Part shown: positions 1 to 6,623 of the stretch, one piece after another
How positions within the stretch are numbered: position 1 is the first letter of the stretch
How the letters are laid out: every line of letters begins with the position of its first letter
Assembly (NCBI GenBank): GCA_030452365.1
Contig: JAKDMK010000013.1
Location: 1 to 15,490, forward strand
Direction: 5' to 3'
Origin: Nitrococcus sp.
Lineage (GTDB): Bacteria > Pseudomonadota > Gammaproteobacteria > Nitrococcales > Nitrococcaceae
DNA: 15,490 nucleotides
Translations under genes and position numbers: made by a program
Notes under the pieces: model-generated
The model's database searches: none
Seen by the model: only the letters and a program-made list of their open reading frames with translations
Told to the model about the DNA's origin: nothing

Positions 1-273
1 TGTGCGGCGGCAGCGCTATGATGGGAGCCTCTGCCCCCGCCGATAGGCGGTGCGGGGACTCGCGGGAACAAATCGATACGGGCGCTGGGGGCGTGACGCT
101 GCCGTTCGAGGTGCTTGCATGCGCGAGCCAGGCCGCGATCCTTCGTCTTTTATCACGGCTGGTATCGTCAGGTTGTATCTTTTGTATATGCTGATATCCA
201 ATCGGCCACCCGCCATCAAGAAATGTGTCGGTCCGGTTCAATGCCCAGTCTCAAGTCTTGACTGTCGCACACA
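1..273. other. Left-edge region without a supportable gene
   Basis: This stretch precedes the glycosylase gene. Short open frames cross it on both strands, but none has a Shine-Dalgarno sequence, a recognisable motif or a plausible composition. The first 21 or 46 bases could hold the last few codons of a gene entering from the left, but too little is present to say which. An AT-richer patch near 170-200 may hold promoter elements for the glycosylase gene, but I cannot assign -35 and -10 boxes with confidence. Confidence 0.4.
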
Positions 274-891
274 ATGTCCACCCAAATTGATCGCGTCCTC
301 ACCGATATTCGCGCCTGCCAGATTTGCAAGGCATATCTACCACTAGGCCCGCGGCCAGTCATACAGGCGGCCAGCGGTTCGCGGGTGTTGATCGTCAGCC
401 AGGCCCCGGGGCGCAAAGTCCACGAGACCGGCATTCCCTTCAACGATCCCAGCGGCAACCGTCTGCGCGATTGGATGGGGGTCAATGACGAGACTTTCTA
501 CGACCCGAGCCGTGTGGCCGTCATACCGATGGGATTCTGCTTTCCCGGCACCGGCAAGAGCGGCGATTTGCCGCCGCGCCCGGAATGTGCGCCGACTTGG
601 CATCCTCGATTGCTGCCGCTGCTAACAGATGTGCGCCTGACCCTGGATATCGGCCAATATGCCCAGAACGGCCTCCTAGGCGAGCAACGTGGGCGCACCC
701 TGACCGACACGGTAAAGGGGTGGCGGGAATATCTGAAAGACGGCAAACTACCGCTGCCCCACCCCAGCCCCCGAAATCAGATGTGGCTCAGACGCAATCC
801 GTGGTTCGAGGACGAATTGCTGCCCGATTTGCGAGCGCGTGTAGCAACTGCTCTGGACTTGCCGAGCTTTACGTCGGAGTCCCTGAGCTAG
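274..891 (+). CDS. Uracil-DNA glycosylase family protein with four-Cys (Fe-S type) pattern
   Basis: The 205-aa product resembles the COG1573 uracil-DNA glycosylase superfamily, enzymes that remove uracil or related damaged bases from DNA in the cytoplasm. The N-terminus carries C15-x2-C18, and C89 and C105 follow with 15 residues between them. This is the cysteine arrangement that holds a 4Fe-4S cluster in family 4/5 UDGs. An APG motif (SQAPGRKVHETGIPF, from residue 42) occupies the position of the substrate-binding GEAPG loop. The C-terminal LPHPSPRN segment (H163) matches the conserved His motif. Length is normal for the group. No Shine-Dalgarno sequence precedes the ATG, but the family alignment supports this start. 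The 3' end overlaps the convergent downstream membrane gene by 23 bp. Family membership is confident; substrate (uracil or another lesion) cannot be told, because this subgroup differs from classic Udg4 at motif A (Gln for Glu). Confidence 0.85.
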   Translation: MSTQIDRVLTDIRACQICKAYLPLGPRPVIQAASGSRVLIVSQAPGRKVHETGIPFNDPSGNRLRDWMGVNDETFYDPSRVAVIPMGFCFPGTGKSGDLPPRPECAPTWHPRLLPLLTDVRLTLDIGQYAQNGLLGEQRGRTLTDTVKGWREYLKDGKLPLPHPSPRNQMWLRRNPWFEDELLPDLRARVATALDLPSFTSESLS

Positions 892-1240
892 GTGGTGGCG
901 TACCACCACCGGTTTCTTGCGAGCTCGCATCTCGACTCACCTGGATTCCCTTAGAAATCGCATAAGAACCACCGCTGATACCTAAGAGAGCATAAACCCC
1001 AGTGGGGATCTCCGGGAGTTTCAGTGGAACATTGCCGACAACAACCAAAAACACACTCATGGAAATGACAAAGGTGAAGATCAGAAATTGGAAGCGTGAC
1101 AGGCTCGCATCACCATTTGGCTCACTGATAAGTTTCGCCAGGTTGATCTTGCCAGTAAAGATAAACCACACGATCGCGAGCCCCAAGAAACCCATTACAA
1201 TAGCGATTATCCAACCCATCACTAGAGCAAGAATTTGCAT
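869..1240 (-). CDS. Small membrane protein, paralogue of the adjacent gene (copy A)
   Basis: This 123-aa protein of unknown function has three hydrophobic segments at about residues 5-28, 51-69 and 81-98. A Gly/Pro/Ser/Thr-rich hydrophilic tail follows (110-123). Between the helices lie a FTGKINL turn, a SRFQFLIFTF stretch and LPEIP before the third helix. The same landmarks occur at the same residue numbers in the neighbouring gene at 1273-1608, so the two are paralogues. The start is supported by GAGGAG 9 nt upstream of the ATG. The gene follows its paralogue by 32 nt on the same strand, so they are probably co-transcribed and may form a hetero-oligomer (inference). The end overlaps the convergent glycosylase gene. 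I do not recognise a named function. Confidence 0.75.
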   Translation of the reverse strand: MQILALVMGWIIAIVMGFLGLAIVWFIFTGKINLAKLISEPNGDASLSRFQFLIFTFVISMSVFLVVVGNVPLKLPEIPTGVYALLGISGGSYAISKGIQVSRDASSQETGGGTPPPSSGTPT

Positions 1241-1272
1241 CTGACAATTCTCCTCGCTTTGGCACCTAACCG

Positions 1273-1608
1273 TTAGGGTTCTGGGCCTCGACGAACCAAG
1301 GGCAACAATGCGGAGGCTTTGCCTGCAAGGTACAGAACGTTACTCCCACCCAGGAGCAGGAGCAATTCTTTGGGAACATCCGGCAACTTCGTTGGATCAT
1401 GTGCCACTTGAAGCACGTAATCGAGCACAGCAATGAAGGTGAACGTAAGCAATTGGGCACGTCCCGAACTGAAATCGTGAGTCCGTTTGTCACACAACAT
1501 TTTTGTGGTGGTGATTCGCCCCGTCAAGATCTGGTAGACCACGATCAAGATCAGGCTTCCAAGCCAAAGCCACATCTCCACGCGGACAAAGTTCACAAGC
1601 GTCTCCAT
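1273..1608 (-). CDS. Small membrane protein, paralogue of the adjacent gene (copy B)
   Basis: This 111-aa protein of unknown function has hydrophobic segments at about 11-28, 51-68 and 81-98. It matches copy A (869-1240) at the same residue positions: LTGRITT against FTGKINL, GRAQLLTFTFI against SRFQFLIFTFV, and LPDVP against LPEIP. It lacks the Pro/Ser-rich tail of copy A and carries charged residues in the first loop (CDKRTHD). The ATG follows a G-rich sequence (GGGGGG with AGGG closer in) that may act as ribosome binding site. It is the first gene of the two-gene minus-strand unit. A GC hairpin with a T-rich tract lies 23 nt upstream. Topology suggests an inner-membrane protein; the role is unknown. 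Confidence 0.72.
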   Translation of the reverse strand: METLVNFVRVEMWLWLGSLILIVVYQILTGRITTTKMLCDKRTHDFSSGRAQLLTFTFIAVLDYVLQVAHDPTKLPDVPKELLLLLGGSNVLYLAGKASALLPLVRRGPEP

Positions 1609-1630
1609 CCCTAGCCCCCCATGCTATAGC

Positions 1631-1659
1631 AAAATAGAAAACCCCCGGCACGGCCGGGG
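1631..1659 (-). terminator. GC hairpin plus T-tract, terminator/attenuator-like on minus strand
   Basis: CCCCGGC (1643-1649) pairs with GCCGGGG (1653-1659) around a three-base loop. Read on the minus strand, the hairpin is followed by TTTTCTATTTT (1641-1631). This is the layout of an intrinsic terminator. It lies just upstream of the minus-strand membrane gene starting at 1608, and no minus-strand gene lies directly upstream of it, so it could be an attenuator in that gene's leader or block antisense readthrough from the metalloprotease region. Confidence 0.5.
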
Positions 1660-1760
1660 AGGGAGGAGCGCGACTTGAAAGCAAGCCGTTCCTACAACCA
1701 TGCCATCAATCCTCGGACATCTACTGGTAACATAGCGCACTTTGGCATGGGATGGACTAA

Positions 1761-2546
1761 ATGAAGCCGCAGATGCTTTTCCTGTTAATACTGCCGGCCC
1801 TGGTTGGTTGCGATCAAACCCCCACCGGACGCACCCAGTTGACCCTGGTGCCGGATTACATCATGACCGACATAGGCCGGCAAACGTTTGCCCAGATGCG
1901 CCAGAGTCAACGCGTCGTGACCGATACAGGGGTCAACAGGCGCGTGCGTTGTGTCGCACGCGAGATCACCAAGGCCGCGGCACGCCTGTATCCCGAGGCC
2001 AAGATGCCGGAAACCTGGGAAGTGGCGATCTTTCAGAACCCGACCCCGAACGCCTTCGCGCTACCGGGCGGCCATATCGGCGTCCACAGCGGCATGCTTC
2101 GCGTGGCGGACAACCCGGCCCAGCTCGCGGCGGTGATCGGCCACGAAGTCGGTCACCTATTGGCCAACCACGGCAACGAACGGCTAACCCAACAGCTCGG
2201 CATCAAGTCCGTGCTGCTGTTGGTCGGGCTATTCGGCGACATCAACAACGCGCAGATCCTGCAGGCGATCGGCGTCGGAGCCAGGCTGGGTATCACCCTG
2301 CCGTTCAGCCGTGCGCACGAGCAGGAGGCGGACCTCATGGGCTTGCAGATGATGGCGGCTGCCGGATTCCCGCCGTCGCAGAGCGTCGAACTGTGGCGCA
2401 ACATGGCCCGCTCAGGCGGCGCGCAGCCGATCGAGTTCCTCTCAACCCACCCGGCGCACGAGACCCGGATCCAAAATCTTCGATCCCACATGACCCAGGC
2501 CCTCGATCGTTTCCACCATGCGCAGCCCGCCGCCTGCCCGCCTTAG
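1761..2546 (+). CDS. M48 family metalloprotease, predicted lipoprotein
   Basis: The 261-aa product is a zinc-dependent M48 peptidase, related to the LoiP/BepA/YcaL group that acts in envelope quality control. A short signal sequence ends in the lipobox L14-V15-G16-C17, predicting lipidation at Cys17 and a periplasmic location. The residue after Cys is Asp18, which in enterobacteria favours inner-membrane retention. HEVGH (128-132) supplies two zinc-binding His and the catalytic Glu. E187-x3-D191 gives the third zinc ligand. The C-terminal STHPAHETRI (228-237) is typical of the family. There are no TPR repeats, so this is the short form rather than BepA. The ATG has only a weak GGGATGG upstream. 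It is not obviously in an operon; the 5' neighbour is divergent and a long gap follows. Confidence 0.9.
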   Translation: MKPQMLFLLILPALVGCDQTPTGRTQLTLVPDYIMTDIGRQTFAQMRQSQRVVTDTGVNRRVRCVAREITKAAARLYPEAKMPETWEVAIFQNPTPNAFALPGGHIGVHSGMLRVADNPAQLAAVIGHEVGHLLANHGNERLTQQLGIKSVLLLVGLFGDINNAQILQAIGVGARLGITLPFSRAHEQEADLMGLQMMAAAGFPPSQSVELWRNMARSGGAQPIEFLSTHPAHETRIQNLRSHMTQALDRFHHAQPAACPP

Positions 2547-2826
2547 CGGGTTGCCGCGGGCGCAAGGCTGACAGCGAGCCCGCCATCGATGCCTACTTAT
2601 TCACCTGCAGCGCCACGGTCCAACCCCACCGTCGCCTTCTGCTCGGCGATAGGCTCGCCGGTGTATACTGAGCCTCGTGACGTAAACCACCGAGTAACAG
2701 CGCTGATTGTGAGTAACCGCGCGGCCACGCCTTAACCTGGCGTTGGTCGCTCAATGGCTTAGTCTGAATTTGCGACTTCGGGTCCGGCGCCGGCCTGGCA
2801 TTCTCTCGCGTTCGCTCTGGCAGTGA

Positions 2827-2840
2827 CTAGGGCCTGTTGA
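2827..2840 (+). repeat. 14-mer CTAGGGCCTGTTGA, inverted copy at 5963-5976
   Basis: The 14 bases are identical to the reverse complement of 5963-5976, which forms the outer edge of the fabA-fabB inverted repeat. The two copies face each other across about 3.1 kb. One 14-bp match in a 15-kb window is close to chance expectation, so this is only a hint of a dispersed repeat or element end. Confidence 0.3.
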
Positions 2841-3150
2841 TTGTCCTGTTCGGACTCGACCCCAGCTAAGCGGTGCGTACGAGCCTATACAGTGGGACTG
2901 CGGGCAAAGTTCGGTTAGTGACTCTACGGCAGGCGGTTGCAGAGCCGCCGTCGAATGTGAAAGGGTGCACGGGGCGAATTGAGCATCTCAGAAGTTTAGT
3001 TCTGGCCTCTGGATCCGCTTGAACCTTCTACAGGCTATTCAAATCTACCATGTCGCTGGGTGATGATACCCTGCCGAGCCGATACGTGGCTGACAGGCCA
3101 GTATCGAACAATTAAGGGTTATGCGATCAGCCCGGAGAGAAATTCGCGTT

Positions 3151-3157
3151 GGAGGAG
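3151..3157 (+). promoter_or_regulatory. Strong Shine-Dalgarno deciding the start at 3163
   Basis: GGAGGAG ends 5 nt before the ATG at 3163. The upstream in-frame ATG at 3121 has no Shine-Dalgarno sequence, so 3163 is taken as the true start and the 14 extra codons as untranslated leader. Confidence 0.75.
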
Positions 3158-3162
3158 ACAAC

Positions 3163-3744
3163 ATGAGCCACGATCATGACGAGATGAACACCTATTTGTC
3201 GCTAGAGGCGGTCGTTGTGGGAGATGATCCGGCCACGAGCCGGGTCATTGAGATCGGCTGCGTTGAAATGCACGACGATCATCCCACCGGGCGTAGTTTT
3301 CATAGCTACGCCAATCCGGGCCGGGATTTGGATATCGCTGCGCTGCAGGCCAAAGGATTATCCACCGAGGCCTTGGCCGACAAGCCCCGGTTCGGCGATA
3401 TTGCCTACGGCCTGATCTGCGTCATCCGCGATCGCCCGTTGCTCGTGCTCGACGCTGAGCGGGTAGCGGCTATCGAGCGGGAGATGGCGACGGTTGTAGA
3501 GCAGCTCAAACCGGCCGGATGGTCCGGGGAGTACAAGCTGGATCAGGTGTGCGATCTCAGCGTGCTATCGACGATTGGCCAGGCAATGGGGCAGGAGGAC
3601 ACTAGCATCGACGGATTTAGCAAGCGCTATGTTCTTGCGGCACCACAACGCGCGGGCGGCTCGTTGGCGGTTGCCCGCTTTGCCGGCAATTTGTGGCAAT
3701 CGCTGCGGGACGATTACGAAAAATGGCAGACGCAACGTTCTTGA
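3163..3744 (+). CDS. DnaQ/epsilon-like exonuclease fold with lost catalytic residues
   Basis: The 193-aa protein aligns along its length with the 3'-5' proofreading exonuclease epsilon subunit. RVIEIGCVEM (27-36), the TGRSFHSYANPGRDLD region (42-57) and ADKPRFGDIA (72-81) match DnaQ closely. The catalytic DEDDh residues are mostly absent. The DxE pair of LDTETTG is replaced by S13-L14-E15, so only Glu remains. The HNAPFD motif is replaced by LDAERV (96-101). The HGALLDAE motif near the C-terminus reads roughly GGSLAVAR (165-172), losing the His and final Asp. It is therefore probably a non-catalytic paralogue, perhaps a structural or regulatory partner (inference). The start is fixed by a GGAGGAG site. 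The CxxC protein gene follows 75 nt downstream on the same strand. The frame is intact, arguing against simple decay. Confidence 0.75.
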   Translation: MSHDHDEMNTYLSLEAVVVGDDPATSRVIEIGCVEMHDDHPTGRSFHSYANPGRDLDIAALQAKGLSTEALADKPRFGDIAYGLICVIRDRPLLVLDAERVAAIEREMATVVEQLKPAGWSGEYKLDQVCDLSVLSTIGQAMGQEDTSIDGFSKRYVLAAPQRAGGSLAVARFAGNLWQSLRDDYEKWQTQRS

Positions 3745-3819
3745 GCGCTTGACATTGCCCGGCGAACACACGCACGGCTGGCGATTCCCGGCAGTGGTTC
3801 CCTCGGCCTGGAGATTGCA

Positions 3820-4653
3820 ATGATCGATCACACAATGACCATGAGATGCGGCAGCTGTGGTAATGAGATCGAGCCCGACGAGTACGATAGCTGTGCGCGA
3901 GCCTGGGTGCATGACCTTGGTGGCGATTGCTGCTATCGGCTGCAATGCAGCCTCTGCGCCGAGGAGGAGGAGGTGGAGGAGATCGAGCACGAGCGTGATC
4001 AGACCTGCGATGTGTGCATCGCAGGGGCACCCGGCATCAAGGTGTTCTGGCATGCCAAGGCGCTCATCAACCAATCACCGCAACGGCAGCGCTCGGACGA
4101 GAGCGGGAGGGTCGTACCCTTCTCCGATATGACCACCGTGCGGCGCATAGCGATCGAGACGGCACGGGAGATCATGAGCGCAGAGGGGGAGCCCAAGGAC
4201 TGGCTGGGCTGGGTGATCGAAGCCGTCACGGTGGACGGTGAGCATTTGATGGAGGTGCCGTTTGAGGTCGCCATGCCGGCGCAAGGTCTATGTGAGATAT
4301 GCGCGGTCTCACTTGGCCCTATAGCTCCGACCGGCGAGCTCTGGGCTGGCGCGACGGCTACGATCTGGAGCCATGCAGGAGACGCAGATAATTGCGGGGA
4401 TCGAACGATCTGTGGCGTGTGTACGACCTGGGCGACCCTGAACTCCGTCGTAGCGGCCGCAGTCGAGGGGCTGGGACCGGATCCTGACTGCGAGCGTTGC
4501 CAAGCGAGGCCGGAGGGGCCGTCTTTGCGCCGAATCAAGTATAAGCTTTTTTCTGACGACCCTTGGGTTGCCTCGCTCGAGCGCATCAAGCAGCAGACAG
4601 AGCAGGCGGAGCAAGGCTCCGACGAAACGAAACGCCCATGGATATTGCGTTGA
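3820..4653 (+). CDS. Cysteine-rich putative zinc-binding protein with DUF6894-like segment
   Basis: The 277-aa hypothetical protein has six CxxC pairs: C10/C13, C43/C46, C63/C66, C158/C161, C198/C201 and C224/C227. Cys25, Cys37, Cys38 and Cys192 are additional. Pairs of CxxC usually hold zinc, so two Cys-rich modules flank a central segment (about 92-152). That segment, from DESGR through AREIM to DGEHLMEVPFEVA, resembles the small DUF6894 domain. An acidic run (EEEEVEEIE, 48-56) and a charged C-terminal helix (252-271) are also present. There is no signal peptide or membrane helix, so it is probably cytoplasmic. GGAG 7 nt before the ATG supports the start. It follows the DnaQ-like gene by 75 nt and ends 10 nt from convergent fabB. 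Function is unknown; nucleic-acid or protein binding is possible but unproven. Confidence 0.7.
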   Translation: MIDHTMTMRCGSCGNEIEPDEYDSCARAWVHDLGGDCCYRLQCSLCAEEEEVEEIEHERDQTCDVCIAGAPGIKVFWHAKALINQSPQRQRSDESGRVVPFSDMTTVRRIAIETAREIMSAEGEPKDWLGWVIEAVTVDGEHLMEVPFEVAMPAQGLCEICAVSLGPIAPTGELWAGATATIWSHAGDADNCGDRTICGVCTTWATLNSVVAAAVEGLGPDPDCERCQARPEGPSLRRIKYKLFSDDPWVASLERIKQQTEQAEQGSDETKRPWILR

Positions 4654-4663
4654 GCGGCAGACG

Positions 4664-5881
4664 CTATTGCCTCAAGCGCCGGAAAACCAAACTGGCATTG
4701 GTGCCGCCAAAACCGAAGCTGTTGGACATCACGGCATTGAGACCCGCGCCATCCTGGCGTTCACGCACGATTGGCATCCCCCGTGCCTCGGCATCGAGCT
4801 CCTCGATATTAGCCGATGCGGCGATGAAGTCTTGCTCGAGCATCAGCAGGGAATAGATCGCCTCCTGCGCTCCAGCCGCGCCCAGCGAGTGCCCTGTTAA
4901 GGATTTGGTCGAGCTCACCGCGGGCATGCGCTCACCGAAGACCTCGGCGATGGCCTTGAGCTCGATGATATCGCCGGTAGGGGTGCTCGTCCCATGCGCG
5001 TTGATGTAATCTACCGCGCACTCGATGCTCGCTATCGCCTCACGCATGCAGCGCACCGCCCCCTCACCGGAGGGCGCCACCATGTCGTGGCCATCCGAGC
5101 TTGCACCGTAACCCGCCAGTTCCGCATAGATGCGTGCTCCACGAGTGATGGCATGCTCCAGCTCCTCGAGCACTAAGATCCCTGCGCCGCCGGCGATGAC
5201 AAAACCATCCCTTGCCGCGTCATATGGGCGTGAGGCCTTTTCCGGGGTGTCGTTATACTTCATCGACAATGCCCCCATGGCATCGAAGAGCATGGTCATG
5301 GACCAATGCTCCTCCTCGGCACCACCGGCGAACATGACGTCCTGACGCCCGAGCTGGATCTGTTCCATCGCATTGCCGATGCAGTGAGCGCTGGTGGCAC
5401 AGGCGGAGGTGATCGAGTAGTTCAGCCCGAGAATGCGAAACGGCGTGGCGAGTGCGGCGGATGCGGTACTACTCATTACCTTGGGCACGCCGAAGGCGCC
5501 GATCTTGCGAACGCCACGGGAGCGCAGCGTATCGGCCGCCTCGACTAGGCTCGAGGTCGATCCGCTGCCGGAGCCGGCAATCAGGCCCGTGCGTGGATGG
5601 GAGACCTGGGAGTCACTCAAAGCCGCATCGGCGATGGCGCGATCCATGGCGACGTAAGCATACGCCGCGGCACCGGCCATGAAGCGCTGCGCCTTACGCG
5701 GGATGAGGGCGCTCGTATCCAACTCGACGACACCTGCCACGCGGCTGCGCAAGCCCAGCTCAGCGTATTCCTCCCGGTACCGAATCCCGGAGCGACCGTT
5801 ACGCAGCGCCTCGGTCACGGTCTCCTTGTCATTGCCAAGGCAGGAGACGATACCGATACCGGTAATTACCACTCGCCGCAC
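4664..5881 (-). CDS. fabB: 3-oxoacyl-ACP synthase I (beta-ketoacyl-ACP synthase)
   Basis: The 405-aa condensing enzyme elongates acyl chains in type II fatty-acid synthesis and, in the FabA/FabB pathway, extends the cis-3-decenoyl intermediate to unsaturated fatty acids. The Cys-His-His triad is complete: C161 in [11 protein letters not shown]296 in [11 protein letters not shown] and H331 in [12 protein letters not shown]. The glycine-rich end [11 protein letters not shown] (387-397) is present. Length and residue numbering match E. coli FabB (C163, H298, H333) within two residues. The start codon is GTG, with GAGG 9 nt upstream. It lies 95 nt downstream of fabA in the same direction, the classical fabAB operon, with a long inverted repeat in the gap. 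It converges with the CxxC gene with only 10 nt between, and I see no clear terminator there. Confidence 0.95.
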   Translation of the reverse strand: MRRVVITGIGIVSCLGNDKETVTEALRNGRSGIRYREEYAELGLRSRVAGVVELDTSALIPRKAQRFMAGAAAYAYVAMDRAIADAALSDSQVSHPRTGLIAGSGSGSTSSLVEAADTLRSRGVRKIGAFGVPKVMSSTASAALATPFRILGLNYSITSACATSAHCIGNAMEQIQLGRQDVMFAGGAEEEHWSMTMLFDAMGALSMKYNDTPEKASRPYDAARDGFVIAGGAGILVLEELEHAITRGARIYAELAGYGASSDGHDMVAPSGEGAVRCMREAIASIECAVDYINAHGTSTPTGDIIELKAIAEVFGERMPAVSSTKSLTGHSLGAAGAQEAIYSLLMLEQDFIAASANIEELDAEARGMPIVRERQDGAGLNAVMSNSFGFGGTNASLVFRRLRQ

Positions 5882-5926
5882 TGTGATTATCCTCGCTCTG
5901 CTCTAGCGCAGGTTGTTGAGATCAAG

Positions 5927-5976
5927 CCCGTTGACATTCACCCACGACGCCGTGGATGAATGTCAACAGGCCCTAG
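5927..5976. repeat. Long inverted repeat in the fabA-fabB gap
   Basis: TTGACATTCACCCACG (5931-5946) and CGTGGATGAATGTCAA (5951-5966) are complementary at 15 of 16 positions around a four-base loop. Partial complementarity extends outwards (GCCCG against CAGGC). It begins directly after the fabA stop codon and has no T-tract, so it is not a standard terminator. It could be a MITE or REP-like insertion, or an RNA hairpin that stabilises the upstream fabA message in the operon. The outer 14-mer recurs at 2827-2840. Confidence 0.75.
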
Positions 5977-6498
5977 CTACATCGCGTCGGTGGGGTCGTC
6001 GAAGAGCCCCACTTTGAGCTCTGTCGCTCGGTAGATAGTCTGATCATCGGCAATAACGCGCCCGTCAGCAAGCCCGATGGTAAGCCGCCTGCGGGCGATG
6101 ACGCGCTTGATGTCGAGACAGTAGCTCACGAGCTGGTTGTGCGGCAGGATCTGCCCCATGAACTTGACCTCACCACAGCCGAGGGCGCGTCCTCTACCGG
6201 TCCCACCGACCCAGCCTAGATAGAACCCCAGTAGCTGCCACAGGGCGTCAAGCCCTAGACAGCCGGGCATCACCGGGTCACCGGGAAAATGACATTCGAA
6301 AAACCACAGTCCCGGGTGAACATCGAGCTGCGCTTCGGCGTAGCCCTTCGCAAACTGCCCGTTTGCCGAGTTGATCGTGGTGATTCGATCAAACATGAGC
6401 ATATTGGGAATGGGGAGTTGCGGATTACCGGGCCCGAACAGTCTGCCGTAGCCGCAATCCAGCAAATCTTGGTAGGAGTAGCTTGGTTTGCCTGTCAT
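5977..6498 (-). CDS. fabA: 3-hydroxydecanoyl-ACP dehydratase/isomerase
   Basis: The 173-aa enzyme dehydrates 3-hydroxydecanoyl-ACP and isomerises trans-2- to cis-3-decenoyl-ACP, the branch point to unsaturated fatty acids. The active-site His70 ([12 protein letters not shown]) and Asp84 ([10 protein letters not shown]) sit at the same numbers as in E. coli Fab[12 protein letters not shown] and [10 protein letters not shown] are also typical. I chose the ATG at 6498 because [13 protein letters not shown] aligns with the start of known FabA. An in-frame ATG at 6627 would add 43 residues unlike any FabA and would overlap the ycgN end. No strong Shine-Dalgarno sequence is present (AGGGG about 14 nt upstream). 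It leads fabB in an apparent operon. The 125-nt gap before it contains palindromes that could be operator sites. Confidence 0.95.
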   Translation of the reverse strand: MTGKPSYSYQDLLDCGYGRLFGPGNPQLPIPNMLMFDRITTINSANGQFAKGYAEAQLDVHPGLWFFECHFPGDPVMPGCLGLDALWQLLGFYLGWVGGTGRGRALGCGEVKFMGQILPHNQLVSYCLDIKRVIARRRLTIGLADGRVIADDQTIYRATELKVGLFDDPTDAM

Positions 6499-6575
6499 GT
6501 GAGCGCTGGCGCCCCTGCGCCCCCTCTCGTAGCGGTTGTTTGTTGTGGAGCTGTAGCGCACCCGAGCGAGGGGCC

Positions 6576-6612
6576 CTGGACTCCAGTTAATGCTTGCTGT
6601 ACAGCGAATCAA
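6576..6612 (-). promoter_or_regulatory. Possible fabA promoter/operator with two palindromes
   Basis: The ycgN-fabA gap holds a perfect 10-bp palindrome GCTGTACAGC (6596-6605) and an 11-bp one, CTGGAcTCCAG (6576-6586). On the minus strand TTGATT (6612-6607) could be a -35 box with a 17-nt spacer to a poor -10, TAACTG (6589-6584). The first palindrome would then fall in the spacer. In gammaproteobacteria fabA/fabB are controlled by FadR and FabR-type (TetR family) regulators, but neither palindrome matches the FadR consensus spacing. Tentative. Confidence 0.3.
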
Positions 6613-6623
6613 ATCCCGCTGGT

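Larger units (their letters stand above)
2547..3162. other. 616-nt gap without a recognisable gene
   Basis: No reading frame here has family resemblance or a good ribosome binding site. I looked for tRNA, tmRNA, 6S, SRP and RNase P landmarks and found none. The segment contains a 14-mer, CTAGGGCCTGTTGA, that recurs inverted next to fabA. It also contains a weak hairpin around 2931-2955. It must hold the promoter of the following two-gene unit, but no convincing -35/-10 pair stands out. Confidence 0.45.

Noticed and set aside
1742..2671. 309-codon plus-strand frame overlapping the M48 gene
   Set aside because: It is a Pro/Arg-rich shifted reading of the metalloprotease gene without motifs of its own; the M48 frame has a lipobox, HEVGH and ExxxD.
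3999..4589. 196-codon minus-strand frame inside the CxxC gene
   Set aside because: It is an antisense frame with low-complexity Ser/Pro composition and no ribosome binding site; the plus-strand frame has organised CxxC pairs and a good start.
6576..6589. FadR operator
   Set aside because: AACTGG and CCAG are present but the half-sites are 3 rather than 5 bases apart, so the match to the FadR consensus fails.
6596..6605. LexA box upstream of fabA
   Set aside because: LexA needs CTGT and ACAG separated by about 8 bases; here they abut (CTGTACAG).
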